A stretch of DNA of 64,000 nucleotides from Pseudomonas sp. AN-1. Lineage in GTDB: Bacteria > Pseudomonadota > Gammaproteobacteria > Pseudomonadales > Pseudomonadaceae. The notes under the pieces are model-generated. The model saw nothing but the letters and a program-made list of their open reading frames with translations, searched no databases and had not been told where the DNA came from. Position 1 is the stretch's first letter. Every line of letters starts with the position of its first letter. Location: assembly GCF_034057115.1 (NCBI RefSeq), contig NZ_CP139195.1:1488001-1552000 (forward strand). Direction: 5' to 3'. The position numbers and the translations under genes are program-made. Positions 1 through 8,538 of the stretch are shown here, one piece after another.

Positions 1-170
1 GGCTGGCTGCCTTCGGCCTTGCCGGCAGCAGGGAGCTTGTCGATGGCCTTGACCCGCAGCAGGAACTCGGCGTCGACGCGCGGCACCTCGATCTCGGCGC
101 CTTTCTCGTAGCGCTTGCCGGCGTGGGTATGGGGCTTGCTCAGGGTGACTTTCACGGTTGGGGTTGCCAT
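1..170 (-). CDS. Mu-like phage small tail-region protein, partial (DUF7210-like)
   Basis: The 3' end runs off the left edge of the window; 56 codons are visible, starting MATPTVKVTLSKPHTHAGKR. The visible part has the look of the small basic proteins (DUF7210/DUF2635 kind) that sit between the gp37-like neck protein and the tail sheath in Mu-like phages. It overlaps the end of the preceding gp37-like gene by 19 nt, so it is translated from the same late messenger. The ATG at 170 is the first start in this frame that fits such an overlap. Its job is unknown; the assignment is by position and general sequence character. Confidence 0.6.
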   Translation of the reverse strand, partial: MATPTVKVTLSKPHTHAGKRYEKGAEIEVPRVDAEFLLRVKAIDKLPAAGKAEGSQ

Positions 171-631
171 GTGCGCATCCTCGGGAAGACGAAGCTGGCC
201 TGAAAAACCAGCGGGTAGTAGAAGTAGCCGTCGGCGTAGGCCACCTCGGCCGACCCCTGCCGGCGCGTCAGCGGCTCCACATCGGCGCGGGGCGTCCAGC
301 CGGTGAGGGCCTGCAGCAGTTGGCCGAGCAGCGGCCCGGCCTCGCGGCGGGCGCCCTCCCCTTCGCCGCTGGCGTCGGCGCAGTACAGCGCCAGCACCGC
401 CGCCCACAGCTGTTTCACGGTCTGCACCCGGCCCTGTCCGCCCTGGGCTTGCGGTCCTGCGGCCAGCTCGTCGCCCAGGTAGATCAGGTACACCGCTGGG
501 CTGGCCTGCTGCCGGTCGGCCACCGCGGCCAGATCCGGCACACCGCCGACCAGCGCCAGCCCGGGCACCTCTGCCCGTACCCGCTCGACCAGCAGCGGCT
601 CCAGGAACAGGTAATCGAAGGGCTCGGCCAT
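152..631 (-). CDS. Mu gp37-like neck/tail protein (DUF1834)
   Basis: A 159-residue protein resembling the gp37/DUF1834 family of Mu-like phages, taken to be a head-tail connector or tail-completion component. The C-terminus is rich in aromatic residues (ADGYFYYPLVF) typical of the family. The start is the ATG at 631 that overlaps the stop of the upstream DUF1320 gene as TGATG; a GTG one codon earlier is also open. It lies in the late operon between the DUF1320 gene and the small partial gene at the window edge. Confidence 0.75.
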   Translation of the reverse strand: MAEPFDYLFLEPLLVERVRAEVPGLALVGGVPDLAAVADRQQASPAVYLIYLGDELAAGPQAQGGQGRVQTVKQLWAAVLALYCADASGEGEGARREAGPLLGQLLQALTGWTPRADVEPLTRRQGSAEVAYADGYFYYPLVFQASFVFPRMRTWQPQP

Positions 632-1047
632 CACCAGGTACCGCCGAAGTCGTTGCGCCCGGTGGCGATCTGCACCGTGTCGGCCAGCGGCGCCGGGGCG
701 CCGGCGCTGTCCAGGCCCAGGCTGAGCTTGCCGGCGGCGATCCCCGCCAGCAGCTTGCGCGCCCGCTCGGCGGCCAGCTGCGCCGGGTGCTCGGCATCCA
801 CCCGGGTATGCAGGCCGGCGTAGCTCAGCTGACAGGCGATGCGGGTGAGCACCCGCGGCACGCTGGCCAGCGGCAGCCGGTAGCGCGCCTCCAGGTGCAG
901 ATCGATCTCCGCCGCGGCGTCCGCCATGGCCCGCCCCACCACCTGCTCGTCGATGGCCTGAGCGGGTTTGTTGGCGCGGTCCGACAGGTTGCGGATGTCC
1001 GCCTCACCGTAGATCTCGACCAGCTCGGCCAGGGTGCAGTAGGTCAT
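631..1047 (-). CDS. Mu gp36-like protein (DUF1320)
   Basis: A 138-residue protein matching the gp436/DUF1320 family of Mu-like phages, a connector-type neck protein. The N-terminal MTYCTLAELVEIYGE segment and the helical IDLHLEARYRLPL segment are family hallmarks (a residue-level grid of hydrophobic helices around residues 40 to 75). It is followed without a gap by the DUF1834 gene and preceded by a small gp35-like gene, which reproduces the usual Mu-like order capsid, gp35, gp36, gp37. Confidence 0.85.
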   Translation of the reverse strand: MTYCTLAELVEIYGEADIRNLSDRANKPAQAIDEQVVGRAMADAAAEIDLHLEARYRLPLASVPRVLTRIACQLSYAGLHTRVDAEHPAQLAAERARKLLAGIAAGKLSLGLDSAGAPAPLADTVQIATGRNDFGGTW

Positions 1048-1053
1048 GGGCCG

Positions 1054-1344
1054 TTACTCCGCCTGGGACTCGACCAGCTCGGCGAGCAGCGCATCGTCCG
1101 CGGCGGTCGCCGGGACCTCGATACGCTCCACGCTGAGCAGCGGCTCGCCCTCGATGGCCTTGAGCTGCTCCTCGCTCAGGTCGGCCAGCAGCAGGCCATA
1201 CCCTTCACGGGTGAACTCGAAGCCGGCGCGGCGAAAGCGCGGTGGCAGGCTGCGCACGAAGATGCCGTCCAGCAGCTTCGGCTCGGCGCTGTCGGCGGCC
1301 GCGGGGGCCGCCTTGTTCGCCTTGGGCTTGGTGGTGTCAGTCAT
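1054..1344 (-). CDS. Mu gp35-like / HI1506-like protein
   Basis: A 96-residue protein with a Lys/Ala-rich N-terminal tail (about residues 1 to 22) and a compact domain containing FRRAGFEFTREGYG. This matches the small protein found just downstream of the major capsid gene in Mu-like phages (FluMu gp35, HI1506 kind). An rRNA-binding site (GGAGG) lies just before the ATG. It is presumably a minor head or head-tail joining protein, but no function is established. Confidence 0.7.
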   Translation of the reverse strand: MTDTTKPKANKAAPAAADSAEPKLLDGIFVRSLPPRFRRAGFEFTREGYGLLLADLSEEQLKAIEGEPLLSVERIEVPATAADDALLAELVESQAE

Positions 1345-1355
1345 GGTCTACCTCC

Positions 1356-2264
1356 TTACAGGCCGGTGCCGGTCGAGCCGAAGGCCATCTGCCAGAAGCC
1401 GTAGCCCCCGGCGGCGCGGGCCTCGGCGCCGAACTTGTATTTCTTGAGGTTGAACACGTCCTCGGCCTGCGGGTTGGTCTGCTCGACGAACACCGGCGCC
1501 TTGCGCTCCTGGTAGACGAAGGGCTTGACCGGCTTGCTGGTGTCCAGCAGGAACCAGGCGGTGTCGGACTCGATGCGCGCATCCACCACCAGCTCGGCGG
1601 TGCCCTTGTAGGGGTTGGGGGTGTCGTCGGCCAGCTTGTCGTTGGTCAGCAGCATCCGCGCGGTGTCTTCCAGGGCCGGGCCGACCAGCAGCACGTTGGG
1701 CAGGATGTTCAGCGAGCGGCCTTCCTCGTCCTTGAACTGCTTCATGGCGGTGCGCGCCGCGCCGTAGCCGGCCTTGGCGGCGGCCAGGGTGGCGTTGGAG
1801 AGCACCGCGGTGGTCTTGTTGCTGACCGAGGCGTTGCCCACCGGGTGATCGGTGTCGAAGAAGTACTGGCCGTCGTAGCAGAGCGTGGCGAAGGCCTTGT
1901 TCACCGCCTCGTAGACGATCTCGTCCGGCAACTGCGCAGCGGAGAAGCCGGCCATCTGCGCCTGGGGCTCGTAGATGCCCAGCGCGTCGTCCTCGATGTC
2001 GTTGCGTTCGACCTCGACGGTGGCCTCCCAGTCCTCGTTGACCACCGAGTACTTGTAGGCTTCGAGGCTCTTGACCTGCTTGGCGCCGATCCAGCGACGC
2101 ATCTTCGGGAAGTTGGACAGCCAGGCGTAGTCGTTCTGCCCAGAGGTGCTGGGCACCCGCATGGCGATCTTCTGCCAGGTGGACGGCGCCGCGCCGAAGG
2201 CCTTGTTGAAGACGGTTTTCAGCGAGATGAAAATCGCCGAGAGGGTTTGCTTGTTCACCAGCAT
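1356..2264 (-). CDS. Mu-like major head subunit gpT
   Basis: A 302-residue major capsid protein of the Mu gpT family: it forms the icosahedral head around the packaged DNA. Diagnostic stretches are the N-terminal MLVNKQTLSAIFISLKTVFN, the MRVPSTSGQNDYAWL motif, WIGAKQVKSLE and the C-terminal FNLKKYKFGAEARAA. The reading frame stays open upstream to 2432, but the ATG at 2264 has a good AGGAG site 8 nt before it and gives the usual family length. It follows the decoration-protein gene, as in related phages. Confidence 0.93.
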   Translation of the reverse strand: MLVNKQTLSAIFISLKTVFNKAFGAAPSTWQKIAMRVPSTSGQNDYAWLSNFPKMRRWIGAKQVKSLEAYKYSVVNEDWEATVEVERNDIEDDALGIYEPQAQMAGFSAAQLPDEIVYEAVNKAFATLCYDGQYFFDTDHPVGNASVSNKTTAVLSNATLAAAKAGYGAARTAMKQFKDEEGRSLNILPNVLLVGPALEDTARMLLTNDKLADDTPNPYKGTAELVVDARIESDTAWFLLDTSKPVKPFVYQERKAPVFVEQTNPQAEDVFNLKKYKFGAEARAAGGYGFWQMAFGSTGTGL

Positions 2265-2278
2265 GGGGAAGTCTCCTG

Positions 2279-2677
2279 TTATTCGATCCAGACGCCGTCG
2301 GTGTCGATGCCGACGATGCGGCCGGCGGCCGAGCGGGTGCCGGTACCGTCGGTGGCAGCCAGGGTCTGGTCGTCGACGATGTAGGCGGTCTTCATCAGGT
2401 GAGCCTGGGTGATGCTGCCGTCGTTGGCCCACTTGAAGGCATTGCGACGGCGCACCAGCACGGCGACCGCGCCATTGGCGCCGCCGGTGTTGTCCACCGA
2501 CTCCTCGGCGCGGCCGATGTAGGTCAGGCCGGTGGCGGTGCTGCCGGGTGCGGCATAGCCGCCGGCATTGGCCACCACGATGGCGCCGGCATGGATCACG
2601 GCGCTGGCCGCAGCCAGCACGGCGATGACCTCGGCATCCTTCAGCGGGGTGTTGCGGTCACGGGTCAGGGCGGTCAT
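2279..2677 (-). CDS. Phage head decoration / capsid cement-like protein
   Basis: A 132-residue small protein rich in Ala, Gly and Val, ending in a compact beta-rich segment (SAAGRIVGIDTDGVWIE). It sits between the gpI protease/scaffold and the capsid gpT, the slot that holds a capsid-cement or decoration protein (DUF2190-like) in several Mu-like phages. The start ATG at 2677 is 9 nt after the gpI stop, so the two are probably coupled. The decoration role is an inference from size, composition and position. Confidence 0.6.
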   Translation of the reverse strand: MTALTRDRNTPLKDAEVIAVLAAASAVIHAGAIVVANAGGYAAPGSTATGLTYIGRAEESVDNTGGANGAVAVLVRRRNAFKWANDGSITQAHLMKTAYIVDDQTLAATDGTGTRSAAGRIVGIDTDGVWIE

Positions 2678-2686
2678 GGGGGCTCC

Positions 2687-3808
2687 TTACGCCTTCAGGA
2701 CGGCGAGAAAGTCGGCGGGTGCGACGCCCATGGCGCTGCACACGGCCAGTTGTTCGGCGCTCAGGCCGGTCCTGTCGTCGACCGGAGGCTGGCCCTGCAT
2801 CCCGGACAGCGCGGCGATCTTCGGCGCCTTGTCCAGGTAGGCCTTGAGCTGGCCCAGGTCCTTGCTGCCCAGGTCGCGCGCCCAGGGCTCCAGCGCCGGC
2901 AGCAGGCGGCCATCGGCCATGGCGCCCTTGATCAGGCCGTCCACCTCGCCGCCGTTGATGCGCGCGGAGAGCGCGGCCACCTGGCTCTGCAGCTCGGTCA
3001 CCGCCGACACCGGCACGTACTGCGCCGGGTCGGGCTTGGCGCCGGCCTTCAGCGCGGCGGTCGCGGCGGCGATGGTCTCGCCGCTGGCGGTGGCCGGCAG
3101 GCCGAGGGTGGTGCGCAGGGCCGACAGCGCGGCTACGGCGGCCTTGGCCTCCTCGTCCTTGGCCTTCTCCTCGGGGGTCTTGGGCTTGAGCGCCTCGGCG
3201 GCGGCCAACACCTCGGCCACCGGGGCGTCGTCGGCCAGGCCCAGAGCCTTGCGCAGGGCTTTCAGTTCTTCTTCGGTCACGGGGGCTTCCTCGCGTGGGG
3301 AGTGCAGGCCAAAGGTCGCGGCGGCACGTCGAGCCAGGGGCTCCATGCCGTCGATGGCCGGGTTGTTGGTGAGCGCGCCCATGTGCAGCGCCAGCACGGT
3401 GCCGTCGGGGGCGTAGCTGAAGACGGGGGAAAAGAAGGCGTACTCGCCGGCCTGGACCAGCTCGCGAGCGCGGGCGGTCAGCTCGACGCGGGCATACAGG
3501 CCCTGGCCGTCGCGCCACTCCAGCTCGCGGAACCAACCGGCAGCCGGAGCTGGCTGGCCGTTGGCTTCCTTGTGCAGGGTCTGGTGCTCGTAATCGAGCA
3601 CCGGCGGGGTCTGCCGGGCCTGGAAGCGCTGGATCAGTGCCGAGGCGCTGGCGGCATCGAGGCGCCAGGCCGGCACGTCCATGGCCCGCCCGTCACTGGG
3701 CGCGAACGCCCCGGCGGGGGTGACCTGCAGCCAGAGGCTGTCGCCTTCGATCCGGGGTAGACCGAAGGAACAGGCGGCGATGGCGATGGAGAGAGGTTTT
3801 CTTTTCAT
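2687..3808 (-). CDS. Mu gpI-like prohead protease / scaffold
   Basis: A 373-residue protein of the Mu gpI family: an N-terminal serine protease region (about residues 1 to 165, including VLDYEHQTLHKE and YAFFSPVFSYAPDGTV) and a charged, Ala/Glu/Lys-rich helical C-terminal half that serves as the scaffold, equivalent to gpZ. Cleavage of scaffold and capsid matures the prohead. No Shine-Dalgarno sequence is visible; instead the ATG lies in the 3' arm of a strong dyad that is repeated at 13064 to 13094. It is the first gene after the 312-residue moron, the place where Mu has its PI late promoter. Confidence 0.88.
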   Translation of the reverse strand: MKRKPLSIAIAACSFGLPRIEGDSLWLQVTPAGAFAPSDGRAMDVPAWRLDAASASALIQRFQARQTPPVLDYEHQTLHKEANGQPAPAAGWFRELEWRDGQGLYARVELTARARELVQAGEYAFFSPVFSYAPDGTVLALHMGALTNNPAIDGMEPLARRAAATFGLHSPREEAPVTEEELKALRKALGLADDAPVAEVLAAAEALKPKTPEEKAKDEEAKAAVAALSALRTTLGLPATASGETIAAATAALKAGAKPDPAQYVPVSAVTELQSQVAALSARINGGEVDGLIKGAMADGRLLPALEPWARDLGSKDLGQLKAYLDKAPKIAALSGMQGQPPVDDRTGLSAEQLAVCSAMGVAPADFLAVLKA

Positions 3809-3835
3809 GCCGCCATGGTGCTGGCGGCATGTGGG
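3805..3835. repeat. 31-bp late-gene dyad, copy 1 (gpI start)
   Basis: This 31-bp sequence is identical to 13064 to 13094. It contains an inverted repeat with 9-nt arms (ATGCCGCCA / TGGCGGCAT) and a 6-nt loop. In the minus-strand transcript the gpI start codon forms the last bases of the 3' arm, so the element could fold over the start codon, or act in DNA as a binding site for the Mor/C activator. A promoter or leader function is inferred from its position only. Confidence 0.75.
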
Positions 3836-3862
3836 ACGGGTTACGCGAGGGGATTCAGCGGA

Positions 3863-4801
3863 TTATTCGGCGTCCGGGCCGAAGTTCATCCTGAGCTGGA
3901 CTTTCGGCGTGGCGCTGCGATGCTCAAGAACCTTGATCACCTCGTAGTCCGCCCGGAGGCCTTCCTTGGTGATGCGCTGGATACGCCGGACGCTGGCCCG
4001 GATGATGTCGTCCTTGGCGAACTGCTCCTCGTTGAGACGCACCCGCTTGAGGAAGTCCTCGTCGAGAACCATGGCGTGGAAGATGTTTCCGCCACCCTCG
4101 GTGAAACGCCATTTGTTGCCGTCCTGGAAGGCCACGTTGAGCACCTGCAGGTTGGCAACGTAGGTATCTTCGCTCAGGGTCTCGTCCTGGGGAGCAGGAG
4201 CCCTGAAATAACCGGACTCCAGGCGCTCGATGTGCATCGCAACCTGATGGTCCTCCACCGTGGCGACCGAGGTGATGCCCTCGCGCTCCAGGGGTTCGGC
4301 AATGACGCCTTCCAGAGCCTTGCGCAGCTTGTAGTCCTGCACCAGCTTGAGCACCCGCTCCTCGGTGTCCAGGTGCTCGTCGTTGACGAACAGGCGCACC
4401 ACGCCATTTTCCAGCGGCTCGATACGAGTCACGCCGCGACCGCGTAGCCAACGGATCACCTGGATAACTCCGGTGAACGCCTCCTTCGCAGAAAATCCCA
4501 ACAGCCCGCAGATGGTCGCGATGCTGGTCGTTGGATTGCTGCTGGCCAGGTCGAGCACCTTCTGCCACAGGCTCTGCGCCAGCTCCATGTCGATACCGAA
4601 GGAGCCCGACTTGAACGAGGCGTGCACGTCTACGGAAACCTTGACCTGCTCGCCATTCAGCAACAGGTTGGCGCGCTCGACCAGATCGCCCATGGCCAAC
4701 AGCGCAGGCGCCAGCGCACGAACATCCATGCGATGCTCCTCGAGCGCCGGCCCGTCGTATACAAGGTGGAAGCGGAAGTGTTGACCCATGTCGTCGATCA
4801 T
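3863..4801 (-). CDS. Unknown 312-residue prophage cargo (moron) protein
   Basis: Not recognised with confidence; it may belong to an uncharacterised phage-cargo family (DUF7946-like). No signal peptide. A short hydrophobic stretch (TSIATICGLLGF) precedes an RGRG-containing basic patch near residues 110 to 125, and the C-terminal 200 residues look like mixed alpha/beta. It interrupts the standard gpG to gpI order and has its own promoter-like sequence, both typical of a moron. The frame is open to ATG 4828, but an AGGG site 8 nt before ATG 4801 and a predicted transcript start near 4836 favour 4801; ATG 4789 is also possible. Confidence 0.6.
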   Translation of the reverse strand: MIDDMGQHFRFHLVYDGPALEEHRMDVRALAPALLAMGDLVERANLLLNGEQVKVSVDVHASFKSGSFGIDMELAQSLWQKVLDLASSNPTTSIATICGLLGFSAKEAFTGVIQVIRWLRGRGVTRIEPLENGVVRLFVNDEHLDTEERVLKLVQDYKLRKALEGVIAEPLEREGITSVATVEDHQVAMHIERLESGYFRAPAPQDETLSEDTYVANLQVLNVAFQDGNKWRFTEGGGNIFHAMVLDEDFLKRVRLNEEQFAKDDIIRASVRRIQRITKEGLRADYEVIKVLEHRSATPKVQLRMNFGPDAE

Positions 4802-4842
4802 CCTGGTATCCCTACCGTCTCTAGCCATTGAAACCGGCGCGC

Positions 4843-4872
4843 ATAATGCGAAAAACAGCGGGATCAGTCCAA
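4843..4872 (-). promoter_or_regulatory. Candidate sigma-70 promoter of the moron gene
   Basis: Read on the minus strand: TTGGAC at 4872 to 4867, 18-bp spacer, CATTAT at 4848 to 4843. About 12 bp further upstream is a palindrome (GGCTA-N4-TAGCC, about 4885 to 4898) and a tandem CCGTTAA repeat near 4910 to 4926, either of which could be an operator. An independent promoter would let the gene be expressed in the lysogen. Prediction by eye only. Confidence 0.4.
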
Positions 4873-5013
4873 TTGAATGCCTTGATGGCTAGTTATAGCC
4901 CACGCAAACCCCGTTAACCCCCCGTTAAAAACGTCGCAACGCGCCCGGACGGGCAAGGGTGGCACCCAGACCACGAACGCGCCTTGTAGCGCCTCCCAGA
5001 GCGTTTGCCGATT

Positions 5014-5622
5014 TCACCCCGAAAGCGCCCGCTGCAGCACCTCCATGACCGCCTCCAGAGCATTGGGCGTCAGGCGGCCGTCGCGGGTCACCGGCAGGAA
5101 CGGGCGGGCCGGGATGTGGATCTGGTAGGCCTGCACCTCGTACTGGCGCTCCACGTAGTTCTTGTGGGCCTTGGCGCCCTTCTCCTTGGCGAAGGTGGCC
5201 AGCTTGCCGTTCTTGCCCCGGCGTATCAGGTTGCCCTTGCGGTCGGTGCGCAGGCGTAGCTTGCCGCCGTAGGGCGCGCGGTCGATGGTGCCGCCGAACT
5301 GGTGGATGGCGGCATAGGGCACGTTGCTGCCGATCTGGGCGAAGTCTGGCCCCGAGCGGGTGATGATCGAGCGCGCCAGGGCGTTGCTCACCTGCAGGAT
5401 CTGGCCGGGCCATTTGCCGGCCTTCTCGCGGGCACGGATGGTGGCCGGCTTGAGCTTCGCCCAACCCGGGCCCTGATCCTGGAACGCCAGTTCGGTCTGT
5501 GCCGCCAGCTCGGCGGCGATGCCGGCCATCAGCGGCCGGCTGTCGGCCAGGGCGCCCATCAGTTGATCCAGGCGCTGACGCACCTGGCTGTCGTCGAGCT
5601 GGATTTCGATACGGTTGGCCAT
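5014..5622 (-). CDS. Mu gpG-like virion morphogenesis protein
   Basis: A 202-residue protein of the phage virion morphogenesis family (Mu gpG), needed for tail completion or head-tail joining. Recognisable family stretches: the N-terminal IEIQLDDSQVRQRLDQL, the WAKLKPATIRAREKAG motif, and IPARPFLPVT near the C-terminus. Its ATG overlaps the stop of gpF as TGATG, so translation is coupled. A 184-bp gap without a phage gene follows, holding the promoter of the moron. Confidence 0.88.
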   Translation of the reverse strand: MANRIEIQLDDSQVRQRLDQLMGALADSRPLMAGIAAELAAQTELAFQDQGPGWAKLKPATIRAREKAGKWPGQILQVSNALARSIITRSGPDFAQIGSNVPYAAIHQFGGTIDRAPYGGKLRLRTDRKGNLIRRGKNGKLATFAKEKGAKAHKNYVERQYEVQAYQIHIPARPFLPVTRDGRLTPNALEAVMEVLQRALSG

Positions 5623-6947
5623 CAGCGAACCCTCTTGTAGATGCCGGTGGCCAGTCCGTCGCGGATGCTGGCCAGGGTGCCGCGGCTGACCCGCGCCACG
5701 TTCTCCATCTGCCCGGCGCCGTAGACCTCGCCGCGCAGGCGCACCAGCAGGCGGCTCTCGGGGTCGTCATCGGCGGCCAGCAGGTACACCAGCGACTCGC
5801 TGCCGCGCTCCCAGAGCACCTGCTCGGCATCGGCGAACAGCCGGGGCAGCGCCTGCAGCTCGGCCCGGGACAGCGCAGCGGCACCCTGACGGCTGGCTCG
5901 GGCGGCGGCCAGTTGCCGGTCGTCCAGGCTGACCACGCCCGAGGCCAGACGGGCGCCACGAGCCTGGGCATGGGCGATGTCCTCGCCGGCGAGCACGCCG
6001 AAGGCCATGGTCTGGCCCTGCGGCGCCTCGGCCAGCGCCGTGTCCACGAACGCCTCCCAGCCCCTGAGCCGCACCGGATCGAGCAGCACCTGCCTCACCT
6101 CGGCCAGCGCCGCCGTATCGCCCAGGGCGCGGCCGGCCTTGGCCAGCAGCAGCTCGTCCATCAGGTGGCTCTGCACCGGGCTGCCGTCGAAGCCGGCGTC
6201 CGGGCGGAACAGCACCGGCTTGCCGGCGCGGTTGGTGGTCTCCAGGGTGGTGACGGTCTCGCTGCGGATCTCGCCGGTGCGGGCGTCCACCCCGGTCTCC
6301 ACGGTCACGCTGCCGGTCTTGCCCGTGCTGGACTCGACCTTCAGCCCGCGGCGCTTGACCTCCGCCTCGCTGAGGGCGACGAAGCGGCAGCGGCAGTTGT
6401 AGCCGTTGGGCGGCAGGATGTGCTGCCAGATCGGATCGTCGAAGCGGTACGCCTTGCCGTGCAGGGCGGCATGGCTGGGGCGGGTCACGTTGTCCATCAC
6501 CGCCACGTACATCCAGTACGGGTGCGTGGCGCTGGCCTTCAAGGCCTCGGCATAGCGCCCGCCCATGTAGGCGCTCTGCAGGTTGGTCTGGTAGATGGTG
6601 GCCAGCCGCCGCGGGCTGCCGAGCCGCACCGGCTGGGCCTCGCCGGCCGGGTTGACCACGATCTGCTTGCCCCACCAGCCCTTGGCCTCCAGCGTCGGCC
6701 GCAGGGCGCGCTGGAACTCGCGCAGGGTCTGGCCCTTGGCCAGGTTGTCGGCCAGGGCGTTGCGCACGTCCTGGAGCAGATCCAGGCGGGTCATCTTCGC
6801 CACTGTGAAGGCGCGGGCATGGGTGGCCGCGTCCACCGCGTGCCAGTCCCAGGTGATGCGGAAACCCTTGCGCTCCAGGTAGGCGATGGCCGCTTCCGGC
6901 TCCAGGTTGAGGATGGCGCGCAGATCCGCCGCAGTCGGGCCGGCCAT
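5622..6947 (-). CDS. Mu gpF-like minor head protein
   Basis: A 441-residue protein of the Mu F / SPP1 gp7 family, a minor capsid protein associated with the portal inside the head. The signature C-terminal region of the first half contains HPYWMYVAVMDNVTRPSHAALHG and NCRCRFVALSEAEV (about residues 145 to 205), the conserved Mu-F homology box. The C-terminal third carries a phage-barnase/ADP-like extension of the kind seen in related phages (LVYLLAADDDPESRLLVRL). The ATG at 6947 overlaps the portal stop codon as TGATG. Confidence 0.9.
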   Translation of the reverse strand: MAGPTAADLRAILNLEPEAAIAYLERKGFRITWDWHAVDAATHARAFTVAKMTRLDLLQDVRNALADNLAKGQTLREFQRALRPTLEAKGWWGKQIVVNPAGEAQPVRLGSPRRLATIYQTNLQSAYMGGRYAEALKASATHPYWMYVAVMDNVTRPSHAALHGKAYRFDDPIWQHILPPNGYNCRCRFVALSEAEVKRRGLKVESSTGKTGSVTVETGVDARTGEIRSETVTTLETTNRAGKPVLFRPDAGFDGSPVQSHLMDELLLAKAGRALGDTAALAEVRQVLLDPVRLRGWEAFVDTALAEAPQGQTMAFGVLAGEDIAHAQARGARLASGVVSLDDRQLAAARASRQGAAALSRAELQALPRLFADAEQVLWERGSESLVYLLAADDDPESRLLVRLRGEVYGAGQMENVARVSRGTLASIRDGLATGIYKRVR

Positions 6948-8527
6948 CACTCGCCCCGCTCGGCGGCAGCATGCAGGCGGCCGAAGGCATCGGCGGCGAA
7001 CAGCAGGCGGTGCAGGGCCTCGGTCAGGCCGCTGTCGTCCATGTCCGGCAGCGCCTCGGCCAGCAGGCCAAGCAGCTCGCCCTCGTCGGCGCCGCTGGCC
7101 AGGGCCTCGAGCAGCGGCGCCAGCAGGTCGTCACTGTGCTGCTGCAGCTGCGCGGCGGGGATCTCGCCCAGCACCTGGTCCAGCGCCTGCTGGTCGGCGT
7201 AGGCCGGGGCGACGATGGAGGCCAGCGCCGCCCGCCGCACCGGCAGGCGGGCGCCGAGCACGGCCGGCGCGGCGCCACCACCCAGTACCCGCTCGCCGGC
7301 GGCCGGCAGCGGAATGCCCAGCTTGTCCTGCGCCCAGCTGGCCGGCACCTGCACGCCGATCTTCACCAGGGCGGGCAGCGCCTGCGCCATGGCGGTCAGG
7401 TCGGCCGGCTCGCGCAGGTCGAACACCAGCCGCGGCGCGCGGCGGGCATCGGCGTCGCCGGGGCGGTTGAGCGTTAAAAGCGGCCACAGCAGGTCGCGGC
7501 TTAACGTGCCGGCCAGCTGGCGGGCGTCGGCGGCGAGGATGTCGTGGCGCACCTCGTTGTGCACCTTGCCCAGGGCGTAGGCGCCGCCGCCGGAGTCGCT
7601 GGTCTGGCTGGTCAGGGTGCCGCCCAGCACCGCTTTGGAGATGCTCGCGTCGCACTGGCTCATCATCGCCAGGAACGGATCGGAGCTGCCCTCGGCGGCC
7701 TTGACGAACTCGATGGCCATCGACTCGGGGATGATCCCGGCGGCCGAATGGCCCAGCTCGGTGACCGCGCGCAGCAGGGTGGCCTTCTCGGCGGCGCCGG
7801 TGCCGCTCGGGTACTTGCCCAGGCGGATCGGCAGGCCGTAGATCTCCAGCAGCTCGGCCAGGTCGCGGGTGGCGTAGTGCTTGAACAGGTACGGCCAGGC
7901 CAGCACCCGGTGCAGGCCGCCGCGCGCCACGTAGCCCGAGCGCGCCCGCGGCCGGTGCAGCAGCCAGCCGAACGGCTGCAGCTCGACGCCCAGGCCGCTG
8001 CTGTCGCGCAGGCGCAGCGCGTCCTGGTTGTCCCGGTCGAGCTGGAACCAGCCCTGCGGGCGGTGGTGGAAGCGCTTGGGCAGCCACTCGCGGCCGTACA
8101 GCTGCCACTCCATCTCCACCGCGCTGTAGCCGTGGCCGATGCCGTCCAGCAGGTCGAGCAGCAGCTCCTCCCAGCCGTCCAGGTCCTGTAGCAGCTCCTC
8201 CAGGTAGTCGGCGTCGGCCGTCTCACTGGGCGTCGGGTTGCGCGGCGGCTCGATGCGCCAGTCGAGGCCGAGCACTGCGCGCTTGCGCTTGCTGACTTCG
8301 GCATAGAGGTGGGCGTCGCGCTCCTCCATGTCGGCGAACAGCTCGGCCTGGCACTGCAGGTTGCCCTGCTCGGCGTCCTGCAGGATGGCCGCCAGGCGGG
8401 CCGGGGTCAGGCCGCGCGCCGGGTGCTCGGCGAATTCCCGGTGCAGCCCGGCCAGGCGGGCGGTCTGCGGCTCGCGCAGGGTCTCGCGGCGCAGCGGGTT
8501 GCCGTGGATGTCGAGCAGTTGTGCCAT
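6947..8527 (-). CDS. Mu gp29-like portal protein (DUF935)
   Basis: A 526-residue portal protein of the DUF935 family. It forms the ring at the head vertex through which DNA is packaged and ejected. Supporting segments are LYAEVSKRKRAVLGLDW, the GYSAVEMEWQ motif and WPYLFKHYATRDLAELLEIYG in the stem/clip region. Length is normal for the family. It lies directly after the large terminase with an 11-nt gap and is overlapped by gpF. Confidence 0.92.
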   Translation of the reverse strand: MAQLLDIHGNPLRRETLREPQTARLAGLHREFAEHPARGLTPARLAAILQDAEQGNLQCQAELFADMEERDAHLYAEVSKRKRAVLGLDWRIEPPRNPTPSETADADYLEELLQDLDGWEELLLDLLDGIGHGYSAVEMEWQLYGREWLPKRFHHRPQGWFQLDRDNQDALRLRDSSGLGVELQPFGWLLHRPRARSGYVARGGLHRVLAWPYLFKHYATRDLAELLEIYGLPIRLGKYPSGTGAAEKATLLRAVTELGHSAAGIIPESMAIEFVKAAEGSSDPFLAMMSQCDASISKAVLGGTLTSQTSDSGGGAYALGKVHNEVRHDILAADARQLAGTLSRDLLWPLLTLNRPGDADARRAPRLVFDLREPADLTAMAQALPALVKIGVQVPASWAQDKLGIPLPAAGERVLGGGAAPAVLGARLPVRRAALASIVAPAYADQQALDQVLGEIPAAQLQQHSDDLLAPLLEALASGADEGELLGLLAEALPDMDDSGLTEALHRLLFAADAFGRLHAAAERGE

Positions 8528-8538
8528 ATGTCGCGCTC

